A stretch of DNA of 64,000 bases. Origin: Climacteris rufus (taxonomy: Eukaryota > Chordata > Aves > Passeriformes > Climacteridae). This document shows positions 16,448-27,642 of this stretch, in pieces; position 1 is the stretch's first letter, and each line of letters starts with the position of its first letter. Under the pieces are notes generated by a model. That model did no database searches, was not told the DNA's origin, and saw only the letters and a program-made list of their open reading frames with translations. The position numbers were made by a program, and so were the translations under genes. Location of the stretch: NCBI GenBank assembly GCA_013398175.1, contig VZRZ01002085.1, forward strand, positions 1,152,506 through 1,216,505, written 5' to 3'.

Positions 16448-18829
16448 TCAAGCAGCCCTGGTGAGCAGGGTTGGGCAGAAGACTTTGTAGTGGAGGTAGC
16501 TGAGCTTCTCAGAGCGCGTGCGCTTGAGCAGGGGGAACCACTCCCAGAAGGGAATCTCCACCACCACGTAGCCCAGCAGGCGCAGCTGCCGCCGCTTCAG
16601 GCAGTGCAGCCCCAGCAGCCTCCTGGAGCCGTAGCAAAAGTGGTTCCTGTTGGACACCTGCAGTGCCAGCCTCACCTCCCCAGGCTGCCAGCACCCTGCT
16701 TGGGGCTCAGCCTGGAATTTGGCACCCGCAGGAAGGGCTCCACCCCAGCAGGGTGTTCCTGCTGCCACCCCTCTCTCCCGTCTGGCTTCATTTTCCACCT
16801 CCACGGGAGCTCTCCCCTTGATGAGCTGAGACATTAAGTCATCTGTCAGGCTGACTCCCACGTCCCTCAGCTTCCTGGCTGCCACAGAATCCTGGAAGTT
16901 GAAAGGGATGGGACGTCCATCCACGGCCAAATGCACCTCCAGGTCGCTGGACCTCGTGTGGGGCAGGATCATGTGGTTCTTCACATACTCAGGGCCTCCC
17001 AACATGCTCTCAAGGAGGGATGTGGCTTCCACAATTTCGGGCCTGACGTAGATTTCCTGCTCTGCAAAGCTCAGAATCATCTCAGTGAACTCCTGACAAA
17101 GCTGGGGTGGGAGGCGGCTGCCCCGGTAGGTCGGGCACTCGATCTCAACGCTCTTACCAAGGGTGAACAGGTCCTTGTAGAGGTCATATTTGCTACCTCT
17201 TGTTTTCTGGACAAACTCCTCACTCAAAGCATAGTCTATCAGCTCCTCTGGGAAGCGTCTGACAAATGCCAGGCCAAGCAGGGCAGTGAGGAGATGCTCT
17301 GGAAACTTCCTAAATTCGTGGAGTTTTGTATGCAACTGCTTTATCAGGCTGGAGTAAAACTCTTCCTCGTTGGGGGGTTCATAGTCCAGGCATCCAAAAG
17401 ACCACAGGAACTTGGCAGCATCCTTGCTCCGGCAGTAGGACACCTTGGAAGGCAACGAGGTGGCCACAGCAGCCAAAACATCCTCGTCAAAGAAGTGCAG
17501 GGCTGAATAGGTCAGAGTGATGTGCATGATGCCCTGGATGTTGGTGGTAGGAATGCGAGCAGGAATCACCCTGCCCAGTTCCCTCATGAGGGGCAGGTGG
17601 TCCATGCGGGTGTAGCGCAGCATCTTGAGCACGTTCACCAGGGCGTAAGTGCTCATGTCCTCCATCTGCAGGGACACCCTGTCTGCAATCCTCCTCATGA
17701 CGTGCTCAGATATGCCACTGACGGACTTGAAGAGCCCCAGGCAGATGGCACCCAGCTCCTCCAAGGTGAAGGAGTCCAAGTGCTTCAGGATGGTGCTCTC
17801 CACCTTCAGTGCCAAGTCCGCGGGCGCCCTGCGGCCTTCCCCGATGATGTAAAGGAGCTGCACAAACTGGGGCAGGGTGAGCTCCCTCCAGTGCAGGTTG
17901 GCAAAGCTGAAGAGGATGCCCAGGTAGGAGGGCACGTCGCGCTCCAGGCAGCGCCAGCAGTCTGCCACCAGCAGCAGCTGCTCCAGGGCCATGTCCCACG
18001 CCCGCCGGCAGAACTCGGCCTCGCACGCCTCCAGCAGGGGGTGGGAGGCCGGCAGGGCCAAAGGGACACAAGCCTTTAAAATCTGGATGAGATCTGGGGT
18101 GCTGAACAGCCTGATGGCCGTGACAGCTCGGCGACACAGGGCGCCGAACCTGCGGTCGGGCACCAGCGCCGTGCGCTGCTCCGCGGGCAAACGGCTCAGC
18201 CTGAGGAAATCATCCCTGAGCATCTCAGGGCTGCCCTCACACCCGGCCACGCTCTGTAAAATCAACTCCCCCTCCTCTGCAGGGAGGGTCTGTGCTGGCT
18301 CAGAGCTGTCGCAGCTCAGAGCTCTGTACTCGGGCCTCCCCTTCTGAAACGTGCGGGGGTCCTCCTTGGAGTCGTGCACCTCCCACTTCTCCTTCCCTGC
18401 TTCCTCCTTGTACAGCGTGGCCAGGATGGTCTGCTCGAGGAGCGTTCTGGACCTGGGCCTGGCCAGGGCATGCCTGATGGGTGGCAGAGCTTGGGAAGGG
18501 GCAGCAGGGAATGCCTGTGGAGCCTGAGCAGCGCCAGGGCCGGTGAACGCGTCACCGAGGGCCCGGCTGCCGTCCCTACCCACGTGCTGCTGGGAGCCAG
18601 CCCTGCCTTTGGCATAGGCAGAGGGATTGTACACCACTCTGTAGTCCTGTGGCTTCAGCAGCTGGATTGTAGCCCCAGATTCAGTCCCAGTGGTGGCTGC
18701 TCCTGGGTTATCCTGCTTTTCCCGCTTGCTTTTGCTGCTTCCACGCTCGGCCTTGCGCTCGGCTGTGGCGGAGAACGCCGTCACCCTGCTCAGCCTTGGG
18801 AATCTTCGGCACATTAGCACTGTAGCCAT
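16448..18829 (-). CDS. FASTKD5: FAST kinase domain-containing protein 5, mitochondrial
   Basis: FASTKD5 acts in mitochondrial RNA granules, where the family is known to process non-canonical junctions in mitochondrial transcripts. This is one uninterrupted 793-codon exon. Domains by position: FAST_1 at about residues 395-460 (YALVNVLKML...), FAST_2 at about 535-640 (contains ESMLGGPEYVKNHMILPHTR), and a C-terminal RAP domain at about 718-778 (contains CYGSRRLLGLH, KRRQLRLLGY and FWEWFPLLKRTR). The N terminus (MATVLMCRRFPRLSRVTAFS) is basic and Arg-rich, as expected of a mitochondrial presequence. I chose the ATG at 18827-18829 because a consensus acceptor, TTTTTTCAG, ends just before 18868; the frame stays open further upstream but that sequence is intronic. 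The gene sits wholly inside the first UBOX5 intron, as in human. The N-terminal third is the least conserved part. Confidence 0.96.
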   Translation of the reverse strand: MATVLMCRRFPRLSRVTAFSATAERKAERGSSKSKREKQDNPGAATTGTESGATIQLLKPQDYRVVYNPSAYAKGRAGSQQHVGRDGSRALGDAFTGPGAAQAPQAFPAAPSQALPPIRHALARPRSRTLLEQTILATLYKEEAGKEKWEVHDSKEDPRTFQKGRPEYRALSCDSSEPAQTLPAEEGELILQSVAGCEGSPEMLRDDFLRLSRLPAEQRTALVPDRRFGALCRRAVTAIRLFSTPDLIQILKACVPLALPASHPLLEACEAEFCRRAWDMALEQLLLVADCWRCLERDVPSYLGILFSFANLHWRELTLPQFVQLLYIIGEGRRAPADLALKVESTILKHLDSFTLEELGAICLGLFKSVSGISEHVMRRIADRVSLQMEDMSTYALVNVLKMLRYTRMDHLPLMRELGRVIPARIPTTNIQGIMHITLTYSALHFFDEDVLAAVATSLPSKVSYCRSKDAAKFLWSFGCLDYEPPNEEEFYSSLIKQLHTKLHEFRKFPEHLLTALLGLAFVRRFPEELIDYALSEEFVQKTRGSKYDLYKDLFTLGKSVEIECPTYRGSRLPPQLCQEFTEMILSFAEQEIYVRPEIVEATSLLESMLGGPEYVKNHMILPHTRSSDLEVHLAVDGRPIPFNFQDSVAARKLRDVGVSLTDDLMSQLIKGRAPVEVENEARRERGVAAGTPCWGGALPAGAKFQAEPQAGCWQPGEVRLALQVSNRNHFCYGSRRLLGLHCLKRRQLRLLGYVVVEIPFWEWFPLLKRTRSEKLSYLHYKVFCPTLLTRAA

Positions 18830-18868
18830 GGATCTCAACTTATTGGGGCTCAGAACTGCTTCCAGGTA
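18830..18868 (-). other. FASTKD5: FASTKD5 5' UTR part of coding exon
   Basis: The minus strand has CCCTTTTTTCAG|TACCTGG at 18868, followed by 39 nt to the FASTKD5 ATG. This would accept a spliced 5' exon, most simply the one ending at 23166. Confidence 0.75.
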
Positions 18869-20330
18869 CTGAAAAAAGGGCAGACGGAGAGTGAGTGGCC
18901 TCCACCTCACAGGCAGCACGTTTTTTATCAATCCTTTACGCTACCGGCACGGAGGCGGCGCCGCTGCTCCCCCAGGCCAGGGCAGCTGGGTCCCTGCAAA
19001 GCCACTATGGAACATCACCTCATGCAAAGGGAGCTCAGGACAGGCACCCAGGTGAGCTGAGGGTGGAGTAGGAGGCAGTCAGGCACGGCCTGCTGCTCAG
19101 CAGACTCAAGAAACCTGGCACAGACTGGGAGAGTTCAGAAAAAAAAATCGCTTTTTTCATTTTTAAGAGGCCCAAACTGCTTTTCTTTCATTCTAAACAA
19201 TGAAAATGTGGTTTTGCAGTAGAGCTGCAGCTTCAAGAGACTTCATGTGTTCAAACAGAGCATTCTGCTGCTTTGGTCGTGGTGGTCTGAAACACTGAGC
19301 ACCACCTGAGACATCCAAACATCCAGCGTGCCACACTGCCCTTTGCACCTGGAGACAGGATGTGGAGCCAGGTCTCCACAAAACCAGTGCAGAGAGTGAA
19401 AACTGGCCCAGAACCTGCAGACTGAGCTTGGAGGAAAGAAGAAATGTGGCCCCAGAGCAAAGAGGGAGAAGAGCAGGGGAGAAGTAACACGAATCATTAC
19501 GTGATGCTACATTGCAGGTTGAGAACCAGTGGGAACAGAGCTTTACATTTCAGATTTGGGAGCATTTCCCAGAGTTTTAGGGTCCAAGAGGCTTAAAAAT
19601 GGCTGGTGCCTTCCTAATTCCTGCCTAGAGCAGCTACAGCAGGGAGGGTGAGGAGGAGAAATCCGTAGGAGTCCAGCTGGGTGCTGCCAGCCTGCGCTGG
19701 CTGCCAAACCAGCCCCGTTCACCACAATTCAGATGCTGATTAAAATAATAAAAGCACCAGGTCAGCGCTGTGTAGCACATCCTTATCCCACCCAAAGAGC
19801 CATCAGACAGGTGGTGTGCACTTCCTTAAAATCCCTTTACCACAGGGAGCTGGAAAAATCAGGAAAGCCAAGGCCTGGCAGAGATGCTGCAACTGCAACG
19901 CACTTTGTGCTGCCCACACGGGGAAATAAATCCTCACGGACACCCCTCGGAGCTCTGCTTGTATCCATGGCTCCCTCATCAGGGATGCAGCAAGATGTGG
20001 GAGCAGTGCAGGCAAACTCAGTTTTGCAGCAGCAAAATGGGCACTCTGGGGGCAGAAGGGGTGGGGTGAAGGCTGTGGGTTTGGGGGGTGTGAGCAGGAC
20101 AGGGCTGCAGCGGGATGGGGGCTCATCCCCTCATGCAGCTCTGGCTGGGATTTTTTGGAGGATCCCCAGGACTTCCATGAGCCTATTCCTGCATGCAATG
20201 GTGAAGCATCAGCTCCTCTCAATGGTGAGAGGGGAAGGGAGGGATGGGGAGAGTCAGTGGGGTGGTCTCTGCTCCCTCGTGGTGCAGGTGTGGGGATGGT
20301 TCCCTGTAGGAGCCTCAGGGCTGTGCCCTG

Positions 20331-20480
20331 AGTCATGGAATGGTTTAGGTTGGAAATGACCTTAAAGCCCATCTCATTCCATCCCTGCCACTATCCCAGG
20401 TTGCTCCAAGCCCTGTCCAACCTGGCCTTGGACACTTCCAAGGATGGGGCAGCCACAGCTTCTCTGGAAAACCAATTCCA
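20331..20480 (-). mobile_element. CR1 LINE 3'-end fragment
   Basis: The plus strand reads AGTCATGGAATGGTTTAGG, GGTTGCTCCAAGCCCTGTCC and CTTGGACACTTCCAAGG. It is short and sense with the genes. Confidence 0.87.
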
Positions 20481-22396
20481 CCGAGGCAGACAAGGACATC
20501 TCGCATCCTCTGCTCCATGGACACAGCTTGGAGGCAGCAGCCACCAGCCAGGGGAGGAGGAAAAGCTGCTGGAGCAGAAACCACCCCAGCAGAGAGGTGA
20601 AAAAACCAGCTGGGGTGGAGAATGGGAGGTTTTGGGGGGAAAAAAGGGGGAAAGCAAACTGAAATGTGGATTTGTGGAGACAGCCATGCAAGGAGGAGGG
20701 TACAAGAGAGAGGCCAATTTTTAAGATGATCAGGAAATATTGTGAGCTGCTCAACAGCTCACTGCACACCTTATCTGTATCTCCAAACACCCCAAGGCAG
20801 CCCCAGGTGCAGATCAGGCTCTGCCCCACAGACCCCAGGCTGTTCCAAGGCTGTGACCATCCCCTCCCAGCATGAGAAGCCAAACTGTGCCAGGCAGGAG
20901 AATCTCTGCTCCTTCCTGCCTGTCTGGTGAGCAGGGAAAGGAAAAGCTCCCTCAGAGGCTGAACAGAAAAACCTCGAACCAAGAGCTGGATTTCCAAGCT
21001 CTCCTGTTCAGCTCAAAGCTGTGCCTGATGAAATGATCATTTCTGGCTCTCCTGGCTGTGGTGTCCGGCCTGAGGTGGCCACAGGTGATGGATGCTGGGG
21101 ACAGGGGACACAGACCTGCACCTGGCTGGGGGATTGAGACCCATCCCCTCCAACACCTCCTCTAGCACCTCACAGAGCTGGTCCTGGAGGACCCTTGGAG
21201 GGGCTGAATCAAACCCCAAAAATCATCTTGAACAAGAGGAGAGTTATCCAGGTGAGGCTTTCCCAGAGATTTCCTCATCTGACTCGACTTTGAGTTAATC
21301 TATTTTTCTATTAACAAAAAACCAGGTTATTTATATAAACCAACTCCTCTCTGCTGTGAAAGGTGAGGCTCCCTAGGAAACCCAGCACTGCTGTTCCCAG
21401 AAAGCCTCCCAGCAACACCAGCCTCACTTCAAAGCCAGGGAATCAAAGCCCTGGTGAAGGCTCTGAAGGCGAATGCCACGTGCTGCTAAGAATATCCTCC
21501 AGGGCCTGACTGTGGAGCTGTGACACATTTGGGAATCCAGTCAGGAGAGAGATTGTTCCTCTCCTCCTCTGCTCCAAATCCAGCAGAAAAGAGAAAACCA
21601 CGTGCAGGAGAGAGAGGCTGGGATGGGACAAGACAGTTCCAGCACCCTCAAGGGCAATGGGCTGGTCCAGGTGATTTTTCCATGATTTCACCCACCCCCA
21701 GCCTAAATCTTTGTGATCTTTCCAGTTTCCAGCCCATTTCTCTTCTAACTCCACCCACACCTTCCCTCGATTTGCCTCTCTTCACCTTGAGCAATCGACC
21801 TGGCTTCCTTCCTCCTCCCACTTCACATCCCAGCACAGCCAAACTCCTTCCCACCTCTGGGCAAGTCTCTCCAGAGTCTTCACTTCCAGCAGCTCCATTA
21901 AGCCAGGCAGTTTTGGAGCTGGGCCCTGCAGGCTGGGAATGCACTTTGAGGAGCTGCCCAGGGATGGAAACAGCTCTAAGTGTCACAGTGCAGCATTGCT
22001 GAACACCTGGAAAACAACATTCCTGGAGGGATGCAACCCATCCCAGGGTACCAGCCCTCTGGAAGGGGATGCTGGTGCATCCCAAAATGCTGTCAGGGCT
22101 TTTGGTCCCTCTGGGACACTCAGAGGGGCTTTTGGAAACCCCTCACAGGGCCCATCCTGTGCTTCCACCGACAGCCAAAGGGACAATGGAATCCCCTTGG
22201 GATGTGTGAGGAATGAAGGGGGTGTGAAGTGTTGGGGGTAAAACAGCTCGTTTTGGCCAACAGCTGAAAGTGAACACCTGTGCCTGGGCTGGAGAGGAGA
22301 GCAACAGAAAAGGGATTTTATCCCCCAACAGGTTATGATGTCAGAAAGCAAAACTGTCACATTTGGGTTTGTTTGTGCTTTCCCCCCTTTTTTAAG

Positions 22397-22850
22397 ATCA
22401 CAGACTCACAGAACAGTTTGGGTGGGAAGGGACCTTCAAGCCCATCCAGTGCCACCCCCTGCCATGAGCAGGGACACCTTCCACTATCCCAGGGTCCTCC
22501 AAGCCCTGTCCAACCTGGCTTTGGACACTTCCAGGAATCCAGGGGCAGCCACAGCTTCTCTGGGCACCCTGTGCCAGGGCCTCACCACCCTCACAGCCAA
22601 GAATTCCTTCCCAATATCCCACCTAACCCTGCTCTCTATCAGTGGGAAGCCATTCCCTGTGTCCTGTCCCTCCATCCCTTGTCCAAAGTCCCTCTCCAGC
22701 TCTCCTGGAGCCTTTTTAGGCACTGGAAGGTGCTGGAAGGTCTCCTTGGAGCCTTCCCTTCTCCAGGTGAGCACCCCCAGCTCTCCCAGCCTGCCTCCAG
22801 AGCAGAGGGGCTCCAGCCCTCGGAGCATTCCCGTGCAATTCCCTTCTCCC
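22397..22850 (-). mobile_element. CR1 LINE 3'-end copy, about 450 bp
   Basis: The plus strand runs from GATCACAGACTCACAGAACA through the CATGAGCAGGGACACC block to the CCTTGTCCAAAGTCCC and AGCATTCCCGTGCAATTCCC region. It is among the longest CR1 copies in the window and lies just downstream of the promoter exon. Confidence 0.9.
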
Positions 22851-22921
22851 AGGGCTCCAGGGCAGCACCGGGGGCAGCGCTGGAAGCCGCAGCCCCGCTA
22901 CTCACGCCTACGGCTGCACCT

Positions 22922-23012
22922 ACAGACAGATAATATATAAATCTAAACATACATATGTACACACACACACATATATGTACATATAGATCTATATACACAT
23001 ATATATATATGT
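22922..23012. repeat. CA/TA microsatellite beside the UBOX5/FASTKD5 CpG island
   Basis: Mixed (TA)n, (CA)n and ACATATAGATCT units. A similar TA-rich block sharing ACATATAGATCT lies at 24945-25015. Confidence 0.88.
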
Positions 23013-23165
23013 GGGGCAGTGCAGCGCAGGGCAGGGCAGGACGGGGGGCCCACGCCAACTGAAGGGGCGGCGCAGGGACGGGGACAAGGGAAGAGGAAGG
23101 AGAAGGGGAATGAGAAGGAGAAGGGAACGGGGCCGGGAAGGGGCCGGGAAGGAGCCGAGACTCAC

Positions 23166-23300
23166 CGGGGCCGCTCCGGCGCCGCCGCCGCCTCCTCCTC
23201 CTCCTGCCCCCTTCGCCTCCTCCCGCCGCTTCCGGTCGCGCGGCGGTGACGCCACTTCCGGTCCTGGCCGCGAGCGCGCGCGGCCGGCGGGTGGCGCCAA
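23166..23300 (-). other. UBOX5: Putative shared non-coding first exon of UBOX5 and FASTKD5
   Basis: A consensus donor, GCCCCG|GTGAGTC, ends at 23166 in a CpG-dense block with no open frame joining either gene. It could splice to the FASTKD5 acceptor at 18868 or skip it to the UBOX5 acceptor at 14280. The 5' end is uncertain and set near the promoter motifs. The human genes are organised this way; here it is inferred from splice motifs. Confidence 0.7.
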
Positions 23301-23370
23301 CGGCGCGCGCCGCGGTCCTGCCCCCATCGCCCACGTGATCCGCGATCACGTGACGCCACTGAGTCACGTG
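23229..23370 (-). promoter_or_regulatory. CpG-rich promoter with two ETS and three CACGTG sites
   Basis: CTTCCGG (ETS/GABP-type) occurs at 23229-23235 and 23255-23261. CACGTG E-boxes occur at 23332-23337, 23347-23352 and 23365-23370. The 11-mer GTGACGCCACT occurs twice, at 23246 and 23351. No TATA box was seen. ETS plus E-box promoters are common for nuclear genes of mitochondrial proteins, which fits FASTKD5. Confidence 0.7.
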
Positions 23371-23549
23371 GCCGGAGCGGGCACCGCCATGGCGGCCCTG
23401 GGGGTGCCCGTGAAGCGTCGCGGCCGCCCCGCAGCACCCGGGACCTGCGGGGTCCCGCACCGGCTCCCCGGTGGCCCGAAGGGGAGCTGCAGGGGCTGCC
23501 CGTCACAAGGTGTGGGCGCCTGTGCCAGTGCCTCACCACCCTCCTGGTC

Positions 23550-23735
23550 AGGATGCCCAGAGAAGCTGTGGCTGCCCCATCCCTGGAAGTGTCCCAGATC
23601 ACGGTGGATGTGGCTTGGAGCAACCTGGGCTAGTGGAAGGTGTCCCTGCCCACGGCAGAGTGTTGAAATGAGATCAGATTCAAGGTCCCTTCTGGCCAAA
23701 ACCATTCCGTGGCTGGCTCTGTGATTCTGTGGTTA
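23550..23735 (+). mobile_element. CR1 LINE 3'-end fragment, plus orientation
   Basis: Reads GCCCAGAGAAGCTGTGGC, CTAGTGGAAGGTGTCCCTGC and ends TCTGTGATTCTGTGG. A short inverted CR1-like word (CCTCACCACCCTC) lies just before it, suggesting a small rearrangement. Confidence 0.87.
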
Positions 23736-24887
23736 CAGGACTCCCTTTTGGCTGCAGGAACGCGCTGGGTACCCGCACACCCAGAGATGTCCTTGCTGTG
23801 TCCCCAGAGTGGCACCAGCCCTTGGGGGAGCTGCCCCTCGCTGGTGTGGGTTGGAGTCGTGAGTGGGGTGTCTCAGCCGATGCCCACTGCTGCAGCTGTA
23901 CCGAGAGAACAGGGGGGATTCGGGTGACAAAGGACCTGTGGAGGTCTGGTCCGAGCTCCTGTTCCAACAGGGCCATGCAGGGCCCATCAGTCAGGGCTGT
24001 GCCCACACAGAAATTAAATATTTCCAATAATCACAGCTCCTCTGTTCCCAATAATCTCTCCCCTGTTCACTGTGGGCTTTCAGTTATTAAATATGGCCTT
24101 GAGTTTTACTCAGCACTTGTGTCCCTTCCTAATATTTCTACCGGGTGTAATTCCTGTCCACCTCTTCCTTTGGATCAGCCTTTTATCCCCTGGCAAGTGT
24201 GGAAATCACATTTTCAGGAGGCCAGAGGGAGCTGGAGGAGAGCCACGCTGGCTGATGGCACCTCAGGCTTTAAACCTGAGGGAACTCAACAAATCCCTGA
24301 CTCACTTTGCCCTGGGAGGCACCAGCTTTGTCACCAGAGGGCAGGAGACTTCTCTCATAAAGCTGCTGTTGGGAAAAGTGCTAGAATTGTTGGGTTTTTA
24401 AAGAAAAATAACGTTTATCTGTTGCTTTTAGTGACACTCACCAAGCAGTTTGGTGGGATTCACTTCACTAAAAACCTGCAGGAGATTTTGGACACGGTGT
24501 CACCTCTCTGGTTGTGAGGGAAAGCAGATGGACCTTGGCCTGGAGGCTTCATCCACATCCTCCCTGGAATATCCTCCTCCCCACCCCACACATCCAGGAT
24601 CCAACACAAACTGGATGCATTTTGAGTGTTTTTCACCCCTTCAGCCACACAAGGACTCGTGCTGGGGAAATCAGGGAACCCCCAGAGATGCTTGGCATGG
24701 GAGGGAAGGGGAATTGCCTTCCTACCACTGGACTGGAGGGTGCTGGCACATCCAGGGTGAGGCCTTCCCTGCATTTCCCCAGCCCAGCTGTGGGATCCAT
24801 CCCCAAAATCCCCAAATCCTCCTCCCCGCCCCCAACACAGCCAAACAAACCACGCAGTCCTGTTTTTAAAACGGGGCCTTTCTCCAT

Positions 24888-24893
24888 TTTATT
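24888..24893 (-). terminator. LZTS3: Candidate distal poly(A) signal of LZTS3
   Basis: AATAAA on the minus strand, followed by a G/C- and T-rich stretch. It is the last clear signal before the UBOX5/FASTKD5 promoter and would give a 3' UTR of about 7.9 kb. A nearer ATTAAA candidate lies at 28408-28413. Confidence 0.45.
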
Positions 24894-24944
24894 TTGCCCA
24901 ATAAAAATCCTTCACAGTCAGGTCGAGAGAGGAGAGTTGGAGAT

Positions 24945-25377
24945 ACGTATACATATAGATCTGCATGTCTATTTATATATATACATACCTCTGTACAGAT
25001 ATATTTATATATTCACCGTAGAAAATGGCAAAGGCAGTAGCTCTTCACATCCGGATAACCCAATGGGAACATACAACAGACCAGCAGGGAACTGGGAAGT
25101 GTGGTAGAGTTTTAACAAGAACTTCCAGAACAGATACACCTTTGCTGTACAAAAATCCCAGAATGCTGCATTATCTCTTTTTTCCTTTTTTTTTCTTTTT
25201 TTTTTTTTTTTTCCCAACCTCTTGTCTTTAAACACACTTAACCAGAGGCAAAGTCAAGACAACGGTGTTTGGAAGTGACCAAGTGGACAGGAGAGACACC
25301 CAACTTTATGGAGTTATTTTTTTAAATATTTTTTATTATTTTTAAAGTATATATATATANNNNNNNNNNNNNNNNNN
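24945..25377. repeat. TA-rich and T-rich low-complexity block with assembly gap
   Basis: Contains TATA/ATAC repeats, a T-rich tract at 25172-25213 and 18 ambiguous bases at 25360-25377 inside an AT run. It lies in the presumed distal LZTS3 3' UTR. Confidence 0.85.
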
Positions 25378-27642
25378 TTTTTGCAAAGTCTCGTTTGAAC
25401 GCAGTTCGGAGAACCAGCAACAGTCGACGCAGAAACAGAACAGTAACGGAGTCGAGTTCAGAACACTTCTGGTTTGAATTCACAGTCAGAGGAGAAAGAG
25501 AGACAGGGAGGAGAGAGGGAGAGACACCGAGAGGCGTCAAGAAACGAGAGGGAAGAAAGCTGGGATTGAATTTACACGTGGGGAGGCCCGGATTGGGACG
25601 AGGGGTCTGGCGCAGGAGGTCCTGCGGAGCGGCACGGCCCGGCGCCGGTCAGAGCTCCTGTTATTGCTGGTGAAGTGGGACAGCAGGCTCACCCAGCCCG
25701 GCCTGGGCACCTGGGGGCTGGGGGCACAGCCATGGAGCTGCTGGAGGGAGAACGGGCGACTCGGTGACGTGCATCGGTTTGGGGCGAGGAAAACCCTCCC
25801 CAGCGTGGTGCCCGCGGCGAGGCGAAGGCCAGGGGGGCTCCTCCGGGCTCACAGCGATTTCCAGGTCCCAGAGAGTGCAAACGAAGACACCTCGGAGGAG
25901 CCCCGGCCCCGGGCTGGGCTCTGCGGGGCCACGGCTGCCTGGGAAGGGACTGCATAGAGACATCGGCCGGGTGTGCAGCATGGGGTGGTGCTGGGACGCT
26001 CCTGCGCCGCTGCCGGAGCTCTGCCCGCGCCTCTTCTGCTCCTTTCAGTCAGGGGAAGGGGGGAATGGGACCTTCTCCTCCCAGCCTGGCTCTGTGGCAG
26101 AGCCACAGCGTCCCACCGGTGTCTTGTCACTGCACATAACTCCCTGAGCTCCCAGTGGCTCCCACATGGAGCAGAGCGGCTGCAGGGACGCAGGAACAGC
26201 CGTGGGATGGGCACCAGGAGGGGGTGGATCACACCTGGACACCCAGGCTGGTGGCTGCTGGATGTGGGAAGCTTTGGGCTCTCTGGATAAACAGGGCCAC
26301 CAAGCTCAGGCCACTGTGGTTATTTGGAGCCAGACTGGGCCTTGCATCCCTTTGCAAAGGAGTTAAGCCCAGGGCTGAAGAACATGGGAATGTTGTTTTG
26401 CCTGCAGGTGTCAGAGTTGGGAAGAGTCCCTTTTAAATCTCTCTAGAAAAACCTATTGCTTTGGGGCAGAAAGCAGCAGCTTCCTGCCAGAGAGAACAGA
26501 TCTGTGAGAGAGCTGTGAAAACACAGCCTGGTCCCAGGCTCCAGACCTGACACGATCCCCTTCATTGGGAGAACCAGGGAGGAGGATTATCCTGAAAATG
26601 CAGGATGCACTGCCAGCATGGAACATCCTATTGGGAAGCCAACATCTGCAAACAGCTGGATGTGATCCCAACCCTTCAGTACTCTTGGGGGGTCCTGTGT
26701 GCCCCTATGGACCCTACAGACCCCCTCGCCCCCCCATTTTCCCAGAGGGTGGAAGGACCAGGGAGCCCCAGAGCTGGGTGGTGATGGTGTGAAGCTCCGT
26801 GCAATGATCCCATGGGATTACAGGCCATGGGAATGTCCTTTAGCAGGAAGCCAGGTTGTCCTTGGAGGTAAAGCAGGGCTGATGGAGCTGCCATGGGAAT
26901 GTCAGGATCAGTGTTCTGGAGAGCTCCTCTGAGAGCAGGGTCAGGATAACCCACCCTCAGTGGGGGCTCCAGCCCCAGCTTGTCCAGATGTACCTGGGAG
27001 AGGCACTGACTGCTCCAACGGGATGGGAATGATCTAAAAGGGGCAGGAGAGGCTGGAGAACTGGAGCAGAGGAGCAGCAGGGCACAGGCAACACATGAGC
27101 AGGGCTTTAGCAAGGGGGCTTGGTGAACAGTGGCTTATAAAGGGGTTTCTAGGCTTAGGCTGAAGGGTTGGATTAAACTAATGGGGAATTGAACCCCCTC
27201 CCATCCTGGGAATGGAGTGGAGAAGGCTGAGGACAGCTGGGGAGCAGAGGCACAGTGAAGAGGCATCTGCCCAAGGCCCAGCCCCACCTGAACACCCATC
27301 TGCAGGAGCACAGATCTCCCACTGGTCCAGGAGCCCTCATGGAACAAAGGTGGTGGAGATGCCTTCAGCACCCCAAGCAGGAGAAGCGAAGGACGCGTTT
27401 CACCTTCACCTTGGAATTTGATTCCCTGGTAAGGAGGGTGCCAAGGATGCCCTGGGGTGAGCTGGGGAGAGGACACCAACGGGGCAACTATCAGGACCAC
27501 CAGCTCTCAGGATGCACATTTTCCTGGACAATTCCCACTGAGCCAAAACAATCCCTTGACTGGACCCTGTAGCGATGTCTGCTGCTAGACTAGAGGAGAC
27601 CTATTGCTCTGAAGACAAGTGGCATGAAGTTGCCTGAAGGCA

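Larger units (their letters stand above)
18869..23165. other. 5' intron shared by UBOX5 and FASTKD5
   Basis: Intronic sequence containing two CR1 fragments and a CA/TA microsatellite near its 5' end. No further coding exon was recognised. Confidence 0.55.

Noticed and set aside
18830..18931. Earlier in-frame start for FASTKD5 (MIKNVLPV...)
   Set aside because: The extra 34 codons cross a consensus TTTTTTCAG acceptor at 18868 and are most likely intron.
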